This document shows, piece after piece, positions 33,606 to 44,824 of a stretch of 64,000 bases of DNA (positions within the stretch are counted from its first letter, which is position 1; every line of letters begins with the position of its first letter). Source of the stretch: Aselliscus stoliczkanus (taxonomy: Eukaryota; Chordata; Mammalia; Chiroptera; Hipposideridae). A program made the position numbers and the translations under genes. The notes beneath the pieces are model-generated. The model saw only the letters and a program-made list of their open reading frames with translations. It did not search any database and had not been told where the DNA came from. The stretch covers positions 122,748,434 to 122,812,433 of the forward strand of contig CM066727.1 of assembly GCA_033961575.1 (NCBI GenBank). Direction: 5' to 3'.

Positions 33606-35062
33606 ATGCAGAGACAAAGAAACATGTTCCAAATAAAAGAACAGAACAAAGCTCCAGAAAAAGAACTAAACAAAATGGAGATAAGCAACTGACCAGATGC
33701 AGAGTTCCAAATACTGATTATAAGGATGCTCAATGATCTTAGGGTGAACTTCAACAAAGAGATAGGAAACATAAAAATGGAGATGGGAAACATAAAAAAG
33801 AACCAGCCAGAAATAAAGAATATAACAATTGAAATGAAGAATACATTAGAGGGAATTAACAGTAGATTAGATGCAGCAGAGGATCAAATCAGTGATTTAT
33901 TTATTTTACTTCATTTTGTGTGTGCATATTCTTTCTTTCCATTTTTAAATTGGGGAATTGGGGGAGGGGAACATTGTTGAGGAGTTGGGGAGGGGGAAGT
34001 AGCCAAGTAGTTCTTCAATCTTAGTTGTGTAGGGCACCAGTTGCCATCTGGCTGCCTGTTGGCAGCTCGTGGCCTCTAAGCTCAAGGTACTGTGTTACAA
34101 TCTTAGTTGTGGTTGGGCATAGCCACCATCCCATTGGGAGTCGAACCCAGCAGCCTTGTTGTTAAGAGCACATGCTCTATCTACTGTGCTATCCGGGTGG
34201 CAGTTCAGCTCAAGGTGCTGAGTTCAGTCTTAGTTGTGGGCGGGCATAGCCCACCATCATACAGGCAGTCTTGTTGTTAGGAGCATGTGCTTTCACCAGC
34301 TGAGCCATCCTGCCACCTGTTGGCAATTCAGCAGCAGCTCAGCTGAGGCGCAGTGTCACTGGCCCATTTGGGAATCGAACTGGTGGCCCTGATTCTCAGA
34401 GCTCACGCTCTTAAGCTAACTCTTAACCAACTGAGCCATTCGGCCGGCCCTCAAATCAGTGATTCAGAAGATAATGAACAGAAAACACTCAATCAATCAG
34501 AATAGTAAAAAAAAAAAAGAATCCAAACAAATGAGAGTGTAAGGGGCCTCTGAGACAACATCAAGCATACCAACATTCACATTACAGGGGGTATAAGAAA
34601 GAGAAGAGAGAAAGCAAGGAACTTGAAACCTGTTTGAAGAAATAATGACAGAAAACTTCCCTAACCTGGCAAAGGAAATACTAAACATACAAACTCAGGG
34701 AGTGCCGAGTCTCAAACAAGATGAATCCAAAGAGGCCCACACCATGACAAATCATAATTATAATGCCAAAGGTTAAAGACAGAGTCTTAAAAGCAGCAAT
34801 AGAAAAGCAGTTAGTTACCTACAAGGGAACTCTGATAAGATTATCAGCTGATTTCTCAACAGAGGCATTGCAAGCTAGAAGGGATTGGCACGAAATGTTG
34901 GAAGTGATGAAAAGCAAGGACCTACAACCAAGATTACTCTACCCAAGAAAACTATCATTTAGAAGTGAAGAGCAAATAAAGAGCTTCCCAGACAAGAAAA
35001 AGCTAAAGGAGTTCCTCACCACCAAACCAGTATTACAAAGCATGTTAGAGGGACTTCTTTAA
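33606..35062 (+). pseudogene. L1 ORF1 (RNA-binding protein) pseudogene
   Basis: The likely start is the ATG at 33606 (MQRQRNMFQIKEQ...). An in-frame stop at 33690-33692 breaks the N-terminal part. A coiled-coil-like Lys/Glu/Asn-rich stretch follows (33726-33896), ending SRLDAAEDQISDL just before the SINE. After the SINE come the RRM-like and C-terminal domains, best preserved at 34763-35062 with VTYKGTLIRLSADFS, QARRDW and LYPRKLSF, closing at the stop 35060-35062. Without the 553-bp SINE the gene spans roughly the usual ORF1 length. In live elements this protein binds L1 RNA as a trimer. This copy is dead. Confidence 0.88.
33898..34450 (-). mobile_element. Composite bat SINE with three tRNA-like modules
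   Basis: Read on the minus strand, it starts GGGCCGGCCGAATGGCTCAG (A-box region) and has three tRNA-related heads: about 34366-34450, 34285-34314 and 34137-34200. B-box-like sequences occur at 34371-34384 (GGTTCGATTCC type) and 34137-34148 (GGGTTCGACTCC). Three CAACTAAGA(T/C)TG modules lie near 34014, 34097 and 34226. It ends with a CCCCAATTCCCCAAT-type tail and A-rich end. TCAAATCAGTGATT at 33884-33897 and 34451-34464 is a perfect 14-bp duplication. Its first module contains GGGCCAGTGACACTGC, shared with the short SINEs in this window. Confidence 0.9.
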
Positions 35063-35107
35063 GATGAAAACTAAAAGGACAAAAATATGAATAATAATAT
35101 GGCAACT

Positions 35108-35737
35108 ATTTATCAACAATTACTTAAAGTGTAAATGGATTAAATGCTCTAATCAAAAGCTAGGGTCGATGAATGGATAAGAAAACAAGACCCTTACATA
35201 CACTGCCTACAAGAGACTCACTCCAGAGCAAAGACACACACAGACTGAAAGTAAAGGAATGGGAAAATGGTGTTTAATGAAAATGGAAATGAAACAACAA
35301 CAACAACAACAAAAACAAAAACCTGTGGTATAAATACTTATACCAGACAAAATAGACTTTAAAACAAAGGCTATAACAAGTGACAAAGAAGGACCCAGTA
35401 ATCCCACTTCTGAGTATTTATCCAAAGAAACCCAAAACACTAATATGAGGGGACATATGCATCCATATGTTCACTACAGTATTGTTTACAATGACTAAGA
35501 TGTGGAGGCAGCCTGGGTGTTGTCAATGGATGAATGGATAAAGAGTAAGTGGTACATATATACAATGGAATATTGCTCAGCCATGGAAGGAAATGGGTTC
35601 TTGCCATCGTGGACCCCAAGGATGGACACCAAAGGTATTGTGCTGAGTGGAGTGTTTCAGACAGAGAAAGACAGATATGTTGTGATTTTGCTTATATGTG
35701 GAATCTAAAGAACGAAATAAACAAGAAAACAAAATAG
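35108..35737 (+). pseudogene. L1 ORF2 remnant: N-terminal piece joined to C-terminal end
   Basis: 35108-35395 corresponds to the ORF2 start (endonuclease domain): ATGGATTAAATGCTCTAATC and CTGCCTACAAGAGACTCAC. At about 35396-35405 it jumps to TCCCACTTCTGAGTATTTAT, the ORF2 C-terminal region, continuing through TACAATGGAATATTGCTCAG to the ORF2 end near 35737. The missing part would hold the rest of the endonuclease and the entire reverse transcriptase (about 3 kb in a typical L1). Frameshifts and stops are also present. Confidence 0.85.
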
Positions 35738-35819
35738 AAACAAACTCATAGATACAGGGAACATATTGATGGTTGCCAGATCCAGGAGGAAGGTTAGGAA
35801 TGGGTGAAAAGGGGGGGGA

Positions 35820-36400
35820 TTAAGAAGTACAAATTGGTTGTTACACAGTAGTCATGGGGATGTAGGGTACAGTATAAGGAAAATAGTCAATAATATTATA
35901 ACAATTATGTATGGTGTCAGATGGGTACTAGTTTCATTAGGGTGATTGATGGGAGGAGTGTTGGAGGACAAGGTGAAAAAAGTGAGGGCATTAAGAAGTA
36001 CAAATTGGTAGTTACAGAATAGTCATGGGGATGTAAAGTAAAGCATAAAGAATATAGTCAGTAATATGTTCATAACTATGTATAGTGCTAGGTGGTAGTA
36101 GACTAGTCAGGGAGATCACCTCTTCAATTATATAAAGGTCTAACCACTATGCTGTACACCTGAAATTAATATAAAATAATATTGAATGTCAACTTTAAAA
36201 ATTTAAAAAGAGAGGTAAAAGGTGAAAGGGAATAAGAGGTTCAAATTTCCAGGTATAAAACAAATAAGTCATGGGGAATAGAGTCAATAGGGAATATAGT
36301 CAATAATAATGTGATAGCATAGTATGGTATCAGATGGTTGTTGGATTTATTGTGGTGATCAGTTCTGCAGGAATGTAAACATTGGATAACTATGGTGTAC
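35820..36400 (+). repeat. Tandemly duplicated L1 3' UTR segment
   Basis: TTAAGAAGTACAAATTGG followed by GTCATGGGGATGTA and ATAGTCA(G/A)TAATAT occurs at 35820 and again at 35991, a 171-bp period. A more diverged third copy starts near 36231 (GAGGTTCAAATTTCC, AGTCATGGGGAATAG). The end phrase GTACACCTGA also occurs twice (about 36154 and 36397). Confidence 0.8.
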
Positions 36401-36479
36401 ACCTGAGACTAATACAATATTATATGTTATCTATATTTTAATAGAAATCTTTAAAAAAATGAAATAAAATTTTACTCCT

Positions 36480-36600
36480 ACCCCAGTCTCCCTTTGTCCA
36501 TTAACATGTGTTTGTTAAGTACCACATATAATATTTTTGGTTTGTTGACATATATGTTTACATATATTTGAGGAAGCAATTGTTTGTATATAATATGGTA
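36480..36600 (+). mobile_element. L2 relic, downstream part (weak)
   Basis: CCCAGTCTCCCTTTGTCCAT with following text is compatible with the L2 interrupted by the L1, but divergence is high. Confidence 0.4.
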
Positions 36601-36629
36601 TATTATAATTGAGGGAAACAATTGCTTGC

Positions 36630-36975
36630 AGAGTACTGGTAACTAGGGAACAGAATAATTTGAAGGGTTGGTTAATTGTATACAAGAGTACAACGGAAGT
36701 CAGAGAAGGGAAAATCCAGTGGACTAAAGTCTCAGGTTTGCAAGGAGCCAGGTTCTACATGCTGATTAGAATCTCAATGGTAAGGATAGAGAGACAGGTC
36801 AAAAAGAGTGAGTGAGGCAATAATTTCATGGTGAGTAGTGGGGAAGAAGCAGCTTGATGTGATTGGAGAGAGGACCTAATTTGAAGAAATGAGTGCATAC
36901 CTGGAAAGGGAGATGGAGGTAGGCTGCTGAGAGTCTCAAATGCCAGACAGAGGGACTTAAGAGCATTCTAGTAGC
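36630..36975 (-). mobile_element. Possible L2 fragment, antisense
   Basis: CTCAAATGCCAGACAGAGG near 36936, with A/G-rich text before it, resembles antisense L2 3' coding sequence, as in 11.1-11.7 kb. Confidence 0.35.
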
Positions 36976-37995
36976 AAACTGTCTTTATGTTCTCTATGTT
37001 CATTTGGCTTTAGTTATGTCATATTGAACTTCTAACACAATAGCCCATAGGAGAAGCCTTTTATTTAGACTGCTCAAATTCCAGTGATCTGCATTGGTGC
37101 TTTCTATCTTTAGCTAAATGTGTATTCTAACAGTATGACAACAGTCCAGCCAGTGAATACAGAAGCCAGGCTGGGCTCTTCTGAGACAGAAAATAACAAA
37201 AACAGCTGGAAGAAAAACCATGGTGTGCCTGTCATGTTTGCTTTGGGACAGGCAATGCCATTCTGCAGTTTAAAAACGGGCCTTTTCAGTCATCTAAGGA
37301 GACTTACACTTCACAAACACACTTCCACAAGAAACATTATTATCATAAAGAAAGCAGGGATTTCTCTTTTCACCTATAGGCCTACTTGCTGCAGACTGCT
37401 CTTATCATTAGGGGGTTATTTGTGACGACAGGGAAATGTGCACATCTATATTTCCTTCCTTGACTCTGCCTTTTCCTTTGGGGAGGGAACTTCATCCTTT
37501 TCTTATCTCTTTAAGTCTTGAAGAATCAAAGTGTGTCAGAATCGATGTGCCATGGATGAAGTTTTCCAAACTTCAAAAGCTGGTGCCCTTGGGCACAGAA
37601 GGAACTGCCTGCTACCCACATGGTCCTAAGCGTCTCCCCCACTCTGGCCTCCTCCGAGCAGGCAGGTCCTCTGCTGTTCAGTGTGTTCTGAGGGCATCTG
37701 GGAGCTAAAACAGATGTCTTACCAGAAGTGTTTCTTCCTATTTGGAGGAAGAATAAGGGAACAGCGTAGGTTGTTGAACTGTATGTTTGGAGATGGAAGG
37801 ATGTTGGAAGCTATTGCCAAATGATTTCTTTCCTCGGGCAACCGTCTACCGTGGGCTGGATCAGCTTTTAAGCCTGGCCTTGCAAATCAAGCTTCAACAA
37901 CAACCACCCATCCTACTAAAAACCTGCTCTGTGTTTTGAATTCTCTTGAGTCTTTTGGTTATGCTCTGAAGCACTGTGAAATCAGAGTCAATATG
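36976..37995. other. Unassigned sequence
   Basis: No repeat or gene recognised. 37540-37710 is slightly G+C-richer with an open frame but no known match. Confidence 0.4.
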
Positions 37996-38111
37996 TGTTG
38001 CGTGGAAGGGAGGGCAGTATTTTATATACATATAGATATGTATTTATATATGTATGCCTATATATATAAAATGTATATATTATATATAAATATACACAAC
38101 CACATATACAG

Positions 38112-38144
<33 letters not shown>

Positions 38145-38220
38145 ATACATTGTATATATTATGTATTGGGTATCTATTTGTATTATATATATGTTATATA
38201 CTATGTGTATGCATATTTAA
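37996..38220. repeat. AT-rich simple repeat region
   Basis: Mixed TATA, TATG and TACA units with a pure (AT)n core at about 38113-38140. Low complexity and self-complementary. Confidence 0.9.
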
Positions 38221-40154
38221 ATGATTTTCCACAATCGTCTGGACTGTCCTGTAATTTTCCTCTTTCTCTTCTTGTTTTTTCATCAGAACCAATTGTTTAA
38301 ATGGGAACTCTCTGACTATTTCCCTCGACAGGATGAGGGACACAGATGACTGAACTCTGGCTATTCTCATGGTGGCAGGGCAGGAGATACTGTGACCTAC
38401 AGGAAGCTTCCTCGCTGGAGAAACACAGGAGTCCTGTCTGAGGCACTTCCGAAAGGGTGGGCTGGCTGCCTGTGAGGCCAGGAATGATGACTTTGGCTTG
38501 GCTTGAGTTCATGGACATTTTTTCCTTGGTTACCTAGGGAAGTTCTGTTTCCAGTTCAATTTAATAAGTGAATTATACCCTCTTCCCCCAAACACATGAG
38601 GTGTTGGTGATGGGATGCTACAATTTGCACCCAGTTTATGTTCATGGGGTAAGAGGTGCCTCTTGTACTTGTCACAATATTGTGGGGACTGCCCGCCTCC
38701 CCCAACCTCCACCACGACTGGATCTCTCTGGAGTTTTAAACTCTCACAATTGTCCACACTGAGCTTCAACAATCTGTCAATCACAGTTCAGTTTCCCTAT
38801 CCTGGCACTGATTCCTTTGATGGTTCTGCTCCCATGGGCAATGACCCCTTATCTGCTTGTCTGTCTCTCCAATCTTGGGGGTAGCAGTTTGCCCTTTGTC
38901 CGTCTTTTTCTTATGTTCTAAGAAGATTTGTTGATTTTGCAGGCTTTTTGGCATTTTATTTGTTGTTAGGGCATAATGGTGACTTCCAAGCTCCTTACAT
39001 GCAAAATTGGAAACAGGAAGTCTTACTTCTAAATGCCCAAACGTTGGCCCTTCCAGTTCATGGTAGCAGTCTGAGGGGAGATGAGGTTACACTCATCTCT
39101 ACACTCTTTCGTTAAAGGTGTTTATGGATGATGGAGAGAGGGGCAGTGGAAATTGTTAGCTAAATGAAGCTTTTGGGTTCTATGTAGATTATAAATTGCT
39201 GAATGCATAGATAGCTGAGAGTTGCCTGAATGTCATATCTGACTCCAGTTGTAGATTTGCTACTTGGAGGTGGGTGAAATAGGCAATGAGAAGGACCCAT
39301 GAAAAAACTAAAAGAAATCAATTTTTGATATTTCCACTAAGTAAGATTTTTTTTCCTTCATAGCTGAATACTTAGGAGTTGGACAATTATCCCTGATAAT
39401 GAATGTTTTCCTACAGCTGGTTACATCCTTCCAGCATGTGTTGGCTCGTGCTCTCTGGTGATGTCAGAGTTGAGGAAAGGTCATTAGCTGTATGAGTTGA
39501 AGACCACAGATGTTACCCGTTGTCCCTGTCAAATTTTCAAATGTGAATTTTAGTGTTTGGTAGGAAGTTCAGGGAAATAATTCTGGCATTAAAGAAGATT
39601 TAAACAATGCCCATTGCAAACACAAGGACACTGTAAATAAACCAAATCTCCTGTTTATCACCCTTTTAAGCATAAATACTTCTTTTCCTGTTCTGGATTT
39701 TATTGATTCCCTCTTAAAGGAATTGCGGTCTGTAGCATCCTTGGCAAACTTAGTTTATCTCTATTCTTCATCTAGTTTTTCCTCTATCACCTAGTCTTCC
39801 TATTGATCTTTTAGGATGTACACTCCTTCGTGCAATTGCTTGAGGAATAGAGATAGAGCTTTTTAAAAAGCCACTCTTGAGGCAAGAGTGGACAAGTAAT
39901 GGAGCCATCCACTGTGACAGTGGTTCTCAAAGGCAAGGATGGGTTGTTCTCAACCCTTTCATAGTTGATGAGGGTCCTTCAGATGATATCCAGGTTTGTT
40001 TTGTACTATGTACTTTGTACTGTGTGTGTTATATTATACTTAACAGACTACATAGAAGCCATTTGAGAGAAACTCCCCCAAGCTCCTCCATGAAACATAT
40101 TAACCCACCTGCATCTGCACTCATCCTTCCCAGTTGTTAAGCAAAGCACTATTT
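38221..40154. other. Unassigned sequence
   Basis: Mostly unique to my eye. A hAT-style end, CAGTGGTTCTCAAAGG, at about 39917 may be a stray MER5 fragment. No exon supported. Confidence 0.4.
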
Positions 40155-40312
40155 CTTTAAGTTTTGTTCCTGGAGCACTTGCCTTAGAATCATCTGGCCT
40201 GAGTGCTGAGAAAGGCTAGACCTATTGATTCAGAAACTCAGAGGGTAGATAAGGCATGGAAATCTGAATTTTAATGAGCACACTTTTTGATTCTCATGTG
40301 CCCTGGTATTTT
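40155..40312 (+). mobile_element. MER5A-like hAT MITE
   Basis: CCTTAGAATCATCTGGCCTG, ATTGATTCAGAAACTCAGAG and TGAATTTTAATGAGCACAC give MER5A order in sense. Confidence 0.6.
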
Positions 40313-40374
40313 AGAGCTAATATTTAATGTATTAATTACACTTTCTCTAATGTATTTATCCCCTTCTCTGTAAG

Positions 40375-40565
40375 AGGTAGAGGTAGGATTCCATTTATTA
40401 TAGTTAAGATCAAGGACCCTGGAGCTCTGACATTTACTAGCTGGGCAGTTACTTAAACTTTGTGCTTCTACTCATCTGTAAAATGAGAAGAATAAGAGTA
40501 CCTTGTCCCCAGAGGTTTAAGAAAGATTAAATAAGAAAATATATGTAAAACATTGTTTTGCATAT
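40375..40565 (+). mobile_element. MIR SINE
   Basis: ACCCTGGAGCTCTGACATTT, TTACTAGCTGGGCAGTTACT and TCATCTGTAAAATGAGAAG match MIR. Confidence 0.78.
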
Positions 40566-40784
40566 GATCAATGAGATATGTGTTGGCTTTTAATTATTAA
40601 TAATTCTTCCTATCAACATTGAAACACATGCAAAACTCTTCTCTTTCAAAAACCCTCCATAGAGCCTTTGTTTCTCACAAATCCCTGTTGCATGAATGAT
40701 GCACAGATATGAATATACATGAAAATCCTCAGGAGAGATGGAAGGCAGGGCTGCTGGACAACTTGAGCATTGTTTAAAGAGGGC

Positions 40785-41030
40785 AGCTTTGAAGTAAGAT
40801 GGACCTTTGGATCCTTCTTCAGTCTGCCATGTGCTAGCTATGCAATCTTGGTCAAGATTCTTAACTTTCCAACTTTCCCTTTCCTCATCTGTAATATAAC
40901 CAACCACTGTAGGGAAGTACAATATCTATCTACTATACAGAGTTGTTACGGGGATGGAAGAGGTAACACAAGCAAAGGGCTCAGCACAGTACCTGGGCCA
41001 AAGCAAATGCCCAATAAATATTCATGATGA
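40785..41030 (+). mobile_element. MIR SINE
   Basis: GTGCTAGCTATGCAATCTTG, TTTCCTCATCTGTAATATAA and CTCAGCACAGTACCTGGGCC, ending AATAAATATTCATGATGAT, follow MIR to its 3' end. Confidence 0.8.
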
Positions 41031-43160
41031 TGCTGATGATGACCTTCCTTTTGTTAACAAAACTCCCCAGAGGTCCCCAGTCTTCTCAGGGGCTAATTTC
41101 AACAGCACAATCCCTAAGTGATTCATTGCTCATTTCCCACTCCATCTGTACTTACAGCAAGGAGAGTGAGATGCCTCAGAAGCCTCCTGCACACACTGAT
41201 CAGAGTTTGCTTTACCCTCTTGGCCACTCTTGCTGTCTGCCAAGCTGCTTAGCTTGCCTGGTATTTTCCTTTCTGCTGCTAGCACCAAAATATGTACCTC
41301 TGTGCACTTTCCTTCATTGCCACAGCCTTTGCCTGAGCTACTCTGCCATCTTCAGTGCTGCCCCTGCCAGTTCCTTTCCCCAGCAGGGTTGGGAGCTCTC
41401 TTCTCTTTTCTTTTTGGTGGAATGAAAAAGAAAATAAGGCTGATGCCCTCAGGATGAGCAAATGAGTGATCCGTGAGGCACAGCTTTTCTAATGCATCCC
41501 TTGTGCTTTGAGATTCCCTCTCCAGGGCACACATGGGAGGGCAGAGCAAGCCATGTCGTGATCTTCCCAGAGATCTAGAGGGTGGTCCTCTCACCCTGCT
41601 TCAGCGAGACTGGGAGCAATGAGAGTGACAGGAAAGAGCAGTCAACCCTAGGAGTCATGCAGCAACTCTTGTGCAAGCTCCTTTCAACTCTACAACTTGT
41701 ACTTTTTCTCTCCCCCAACTCCTAGGCCAACCTTCTCTCACAAGGAAAATCCTCTTCCCTCTTACTAAGTAGCCTTGTTCTGGTCCAAAAGCATTTTCAC
41801 ATCACTCAAGGCCACCCAAGAGATGCCTTGAGCAGATTTACATTGCTGAGTTTTCCCCAATTTATACAGTAAATATCCCCACAAAAATACAATATTTTTA
41901 TGCTATATTTTGGTGCTTCATCAGCAACAACATTCTTCTTTCTATTCATTTGGTGAGGTTTCCTTCACAGTAACAATGGGCATAGGTAGGGCGGGTAGAC
42001 CATATGATTTTATGCCTCCCTGAAGTGGCCTTGGAAAAGTTTGAAAACCATAGTTTGAGAAACACACCAAGAAGGAAAATTCACTCTTGCCAGACTTCCT
42101 GTGAGGAATAAATGGAAATGCAAGCAGTCAAATGACCCACGTTCTTAACTAAGCTTTGTTAATCTTTTCCCAAGGTAAAGCGCGTACATTTATTTTTTAC
42201 ATGATGCTTTCCTGATTTTTCTTTCAAGGACAAAAGATTTGTAGCCTGAGCAGCTGGATCACTTCCTCCCACTATTCCGTCCTTGGAGACATTTGGCCCA
42301 TTAAAGGGAGCCCACGGATTCCATTTCAACAGATGCATCTCACATTTATTCAGGATATAAGTGATAGGGTGACTCATTGTGCTGCTAATACAATTACAGT
42401 CTTTGTTGTTTAAGAATCATATCTTGATTCCATATAGGCAAAGAGATTCATTATTATACTCTGTTGTAAGGAAAGACTAAAAGGGCAATCTATGTGTAAC
42501 AACGTCAGGAAAACTGGAATGTTCCTACTTGGGACTAAAATGCAGGGTTGGCATTTGACTCATAGCTTTAGGTGAGTACACGTAGAATGTGGGCTTTCTC
42601 TTATTTAATAAAAAAAAGTCATGGATTCCTAGGTTTGTAACATTAGAAAACCTATCATGGAGTGCCATGGGTAGCTGGCTCTTGGGAAATAAAAATAGAG
42701 GGGAAGAAATCTTATTCATTTCCCTTTATGTTTTGCACAAATACTATCTCTATGTGAGTAAAAGGTCCTGGCAAGTACAGTATCTTAATTTTACTTGTGA
42801 TCACTTTTAGACCAAGGCATACATAAATTTAAATTCTCCAAAGAAAAATTATTGAAGGATTTTATTACTAAGCTGTTCGTATTTCTCTTTGAAAAAAAAG
42901 TCAGACCTCCCGACTGTTTTCCTGTATTATTTTCAGCTCCCAGTTTCTGTAGGGGTTCCTGAGATAGCAGGAAGGTTGAGTAGTCTGGCATGAGGTAGCT
43001 GTTTACTCTTCCTCAGGCTCCTTCCCTGGGGCCCACACATGCACTCAGCGCTCAAGTAGTGATAGGAAAGAAGGTAACAACCTCATGGGGTCTTGTCACT
43101 GATGCACAGGAAGAGTATCCTTGCAATTGTTTTCTAAGGTCTGAATTTAAAATAATTTAA
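41031..43160. other. Unassigned sequence
   Basis: Nothing firmly recognised. A C/T-rich patch (41230-41420) gives long frames by composition. A phrase near 42040-42063 (CATAGTTTGAGAAACAC) may be a MER5 end. Confidence 0.4.
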
Positions 43161-43380
43161 GAAGTTCTGGATTTTAATTCTAGCTCAGCCACTTACTAGT
43201 TGGGTGGTCCAGAGCAAATTATTCTAACTCTTAGCGAGAAACAGTTTCCATAAAATGAAGATCTAATAGATATAATAGTGCCCACCTCATGGTACTATTA
43301 AAGGATCCTGAATGCTGTCACTAACTGGCACATACTTAGTATGCACTAAATGTTACCTGTTCGTCTTGTTATTATTATAC
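43161..43380 (+). mobile_element. MIR SINE
   Basis: CTAGCTCAGCCACTTACTAG, AACAGTTTCCATAAAATGAA and ACTGGCACATACTTAGTATG match MIR in sense. Confidence 0.75.
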
Positions 43381-43497
43381 TATCAGGTCTGATTTGTAGC
43401 AAAATACATGAGAGTTGTAGACTAGTTGGGAGCCAACCCCAGCTAACTGAGTGAGAAAGGAGGCACAGATACAGTTTTTCACAAATGGCCTATTCTT

Positions 43498-43611
43498 TTT
43501 TTCTTTTTTTTTTTTTTGAGGGCAGTGTCACTGGCCCTCATATGTGGGACCTGAATCGGGGCTGCTGGCTTCCCAAACCAGTGCTTAACCACCGCGCCTC
43601 TCAGCTGGCCC
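43498..43611 (-). mobile_element. Short bat tRNA-derived SINE, copy 4, antisense
   Basis: Starts with poly(T), then GAGGGCAGTGTCACTGGCC, the anticodon-arm hairpin CTGGCTTCCCAAACCAG, and ends at the antisense GGCC head. A perfect 17-bp duplication, ACAAATGGCCTATTCTT, lies at 43481-43497 and 43613-43629. Confidence 0.95.
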
Positions 43612-43629
43612 AACAAATGGCCTATTCTT

Positions 43630-44610
43630 AGATTACTGGTGGCCCAGTGACCTCAAACTTGAGCAACTAGATTCCAATCATAGGACTAGTTTCTTTTAAG
43701 GTCATATTGATCATGATTTAATTTAACAAGGAGCAGAGCCATAGGTAAACAAAATTAGGAAGAAGTAAGAGAATTTTTCACTTGAGAGGGGCAAAATTTT
43801 GATATTTTGTGTTCAAGAAGCAGTGTTCGGTAACAGAAAGCCACACACTTTGGAACAAGAGAGAACTGTGTTCAAATTCCAACTCCAAGAGCTACTATTG
43901 TTATGTAAATTTGGGGAACATGTTTCCATTTTTTTTCTTTTCTGTAATCTGTGGTTAAACATACTTACTTTGAAGCATCAGAGAAATTGAGTGGATAGTC
44001 CATTTTAAAGTAGATTAACTACTTTAAAATAAGAAACTATTTTAACTAATATCCTGTTTGGCATATAGTAATTTCTCAAAAAATTGTTAGTGCCGTTTTT
44101 CTTCCCTGTTGTCTTCCCTTTAATGATGGATAATACTATGATTTGATACTAACTCTAAATTTAGCTCATACCCTATTCCAAAGAGTGTTTCTCTGCTGCA
44201 TCATGATATGCTTTTGTCACTTCCTGAGGATCCCTCTCTCCTTGCTGTCTTTGTCTGCTCAGGCTTGGCATAGCCCATCTCAGCTGAGTATTAGAGGAAG
44301 GCACATCATTGTCTCAGAAGAATTTCTGATGGATTTCCTAGAATTGCATTGGTTGGGGAAGTCTCTTCAATCATACCATGGAGATGTGCCGGGATGTATT
44401 TCTGGTGACTGCCACCTTGGATTCTTTTTGAAAGCAGATGAAGCATAAATCTTGAATTAATAATATACTCTGATGGTGAGGCTGTTTCTGCATCTGTCTC
44501 CACAGCCATGACTGAGAGTAGTTAGATCCAAAAAAAAAAAAAAGTAAGCTTTAGCTGGTTCTTCTTTTCCCTCTCAGTCAGATGTGCAGGTGACTTTACA
44601 GGTTTTAGAG
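43630..44610. other. Unassigned sequence, weak MIR trace
   Basis: 43815-43925 (AACAGAAAGCCACACACTTT, GTTCAAATTCCAACTCC) may be a diverged sense MIR. The rest is unassigned. Confidence 0.4.
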
Positions 44611-44824
44611 CAGAGGTTGACAAATTACAGTCTGCAGGCCTGGTGCCTGCTTTTAAAATAAAAGCTTACTGGCACACAGCCACACGCGTTTATTGATGTC
44701 TTGTCCCTAGCTGCTTTCAGGCTACAATGGCAGAGTTGTGCAGTTGTGACAGACTACCATATGGCCCTCAAAGCCAAAAGTATTTATTATTTGACCTTTT
44801 ACAAGAAAAGTTTGCTGACCCCTG
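44611..44824 (+). mobile_element. hAT-family MITE, copy A
   Basis: It starts CAGAGGTTGACAAATTACAG and ends AAAGTTTGCTGACCCCTG, imperfect inverted ends of hAT style. In between are AAATAAAAGCTTACTGGCAC and CCATATGGCCCTCAAAGCC, a common old mammalian non-autonomous hAT. Not clearly flanked by an 8-bp duplication. Confidence 0.75.

Larger units (their letters stand above)
32161..36464 (+). mobile_element. L1 insertion with intact ends but internal ORF2 deletion
   Basis: It starts GATTTCTGGTCAAGATGGTG, a classic L1 5' UTR beginning, and runs through a G+C-richer 5' UTR of about 1.4 kb, ORF1, a remnant of the ORF2 N-terminus, then directly into the ORF2 C-terminus, 3' UTR and a short A-rich end. 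TAAAATTTCACTCCT (32146-32160) and TAAAATTTTACTCCT (36465-36479) form a 15-bp duplication with one mismatch, so both ends belong to one insertion. A composite SINE (33898-34450) interrupts ORF1. The central ORF2, including the RT core, is missing, so it is non-autonomous. Confidence 0.9.

Noticed and set aside
33606..35737. Functional L1 protein genes
   Set aside because: ORF1 has a stop at 33690 and a SINE insertion; ORF2 lacks its central part.
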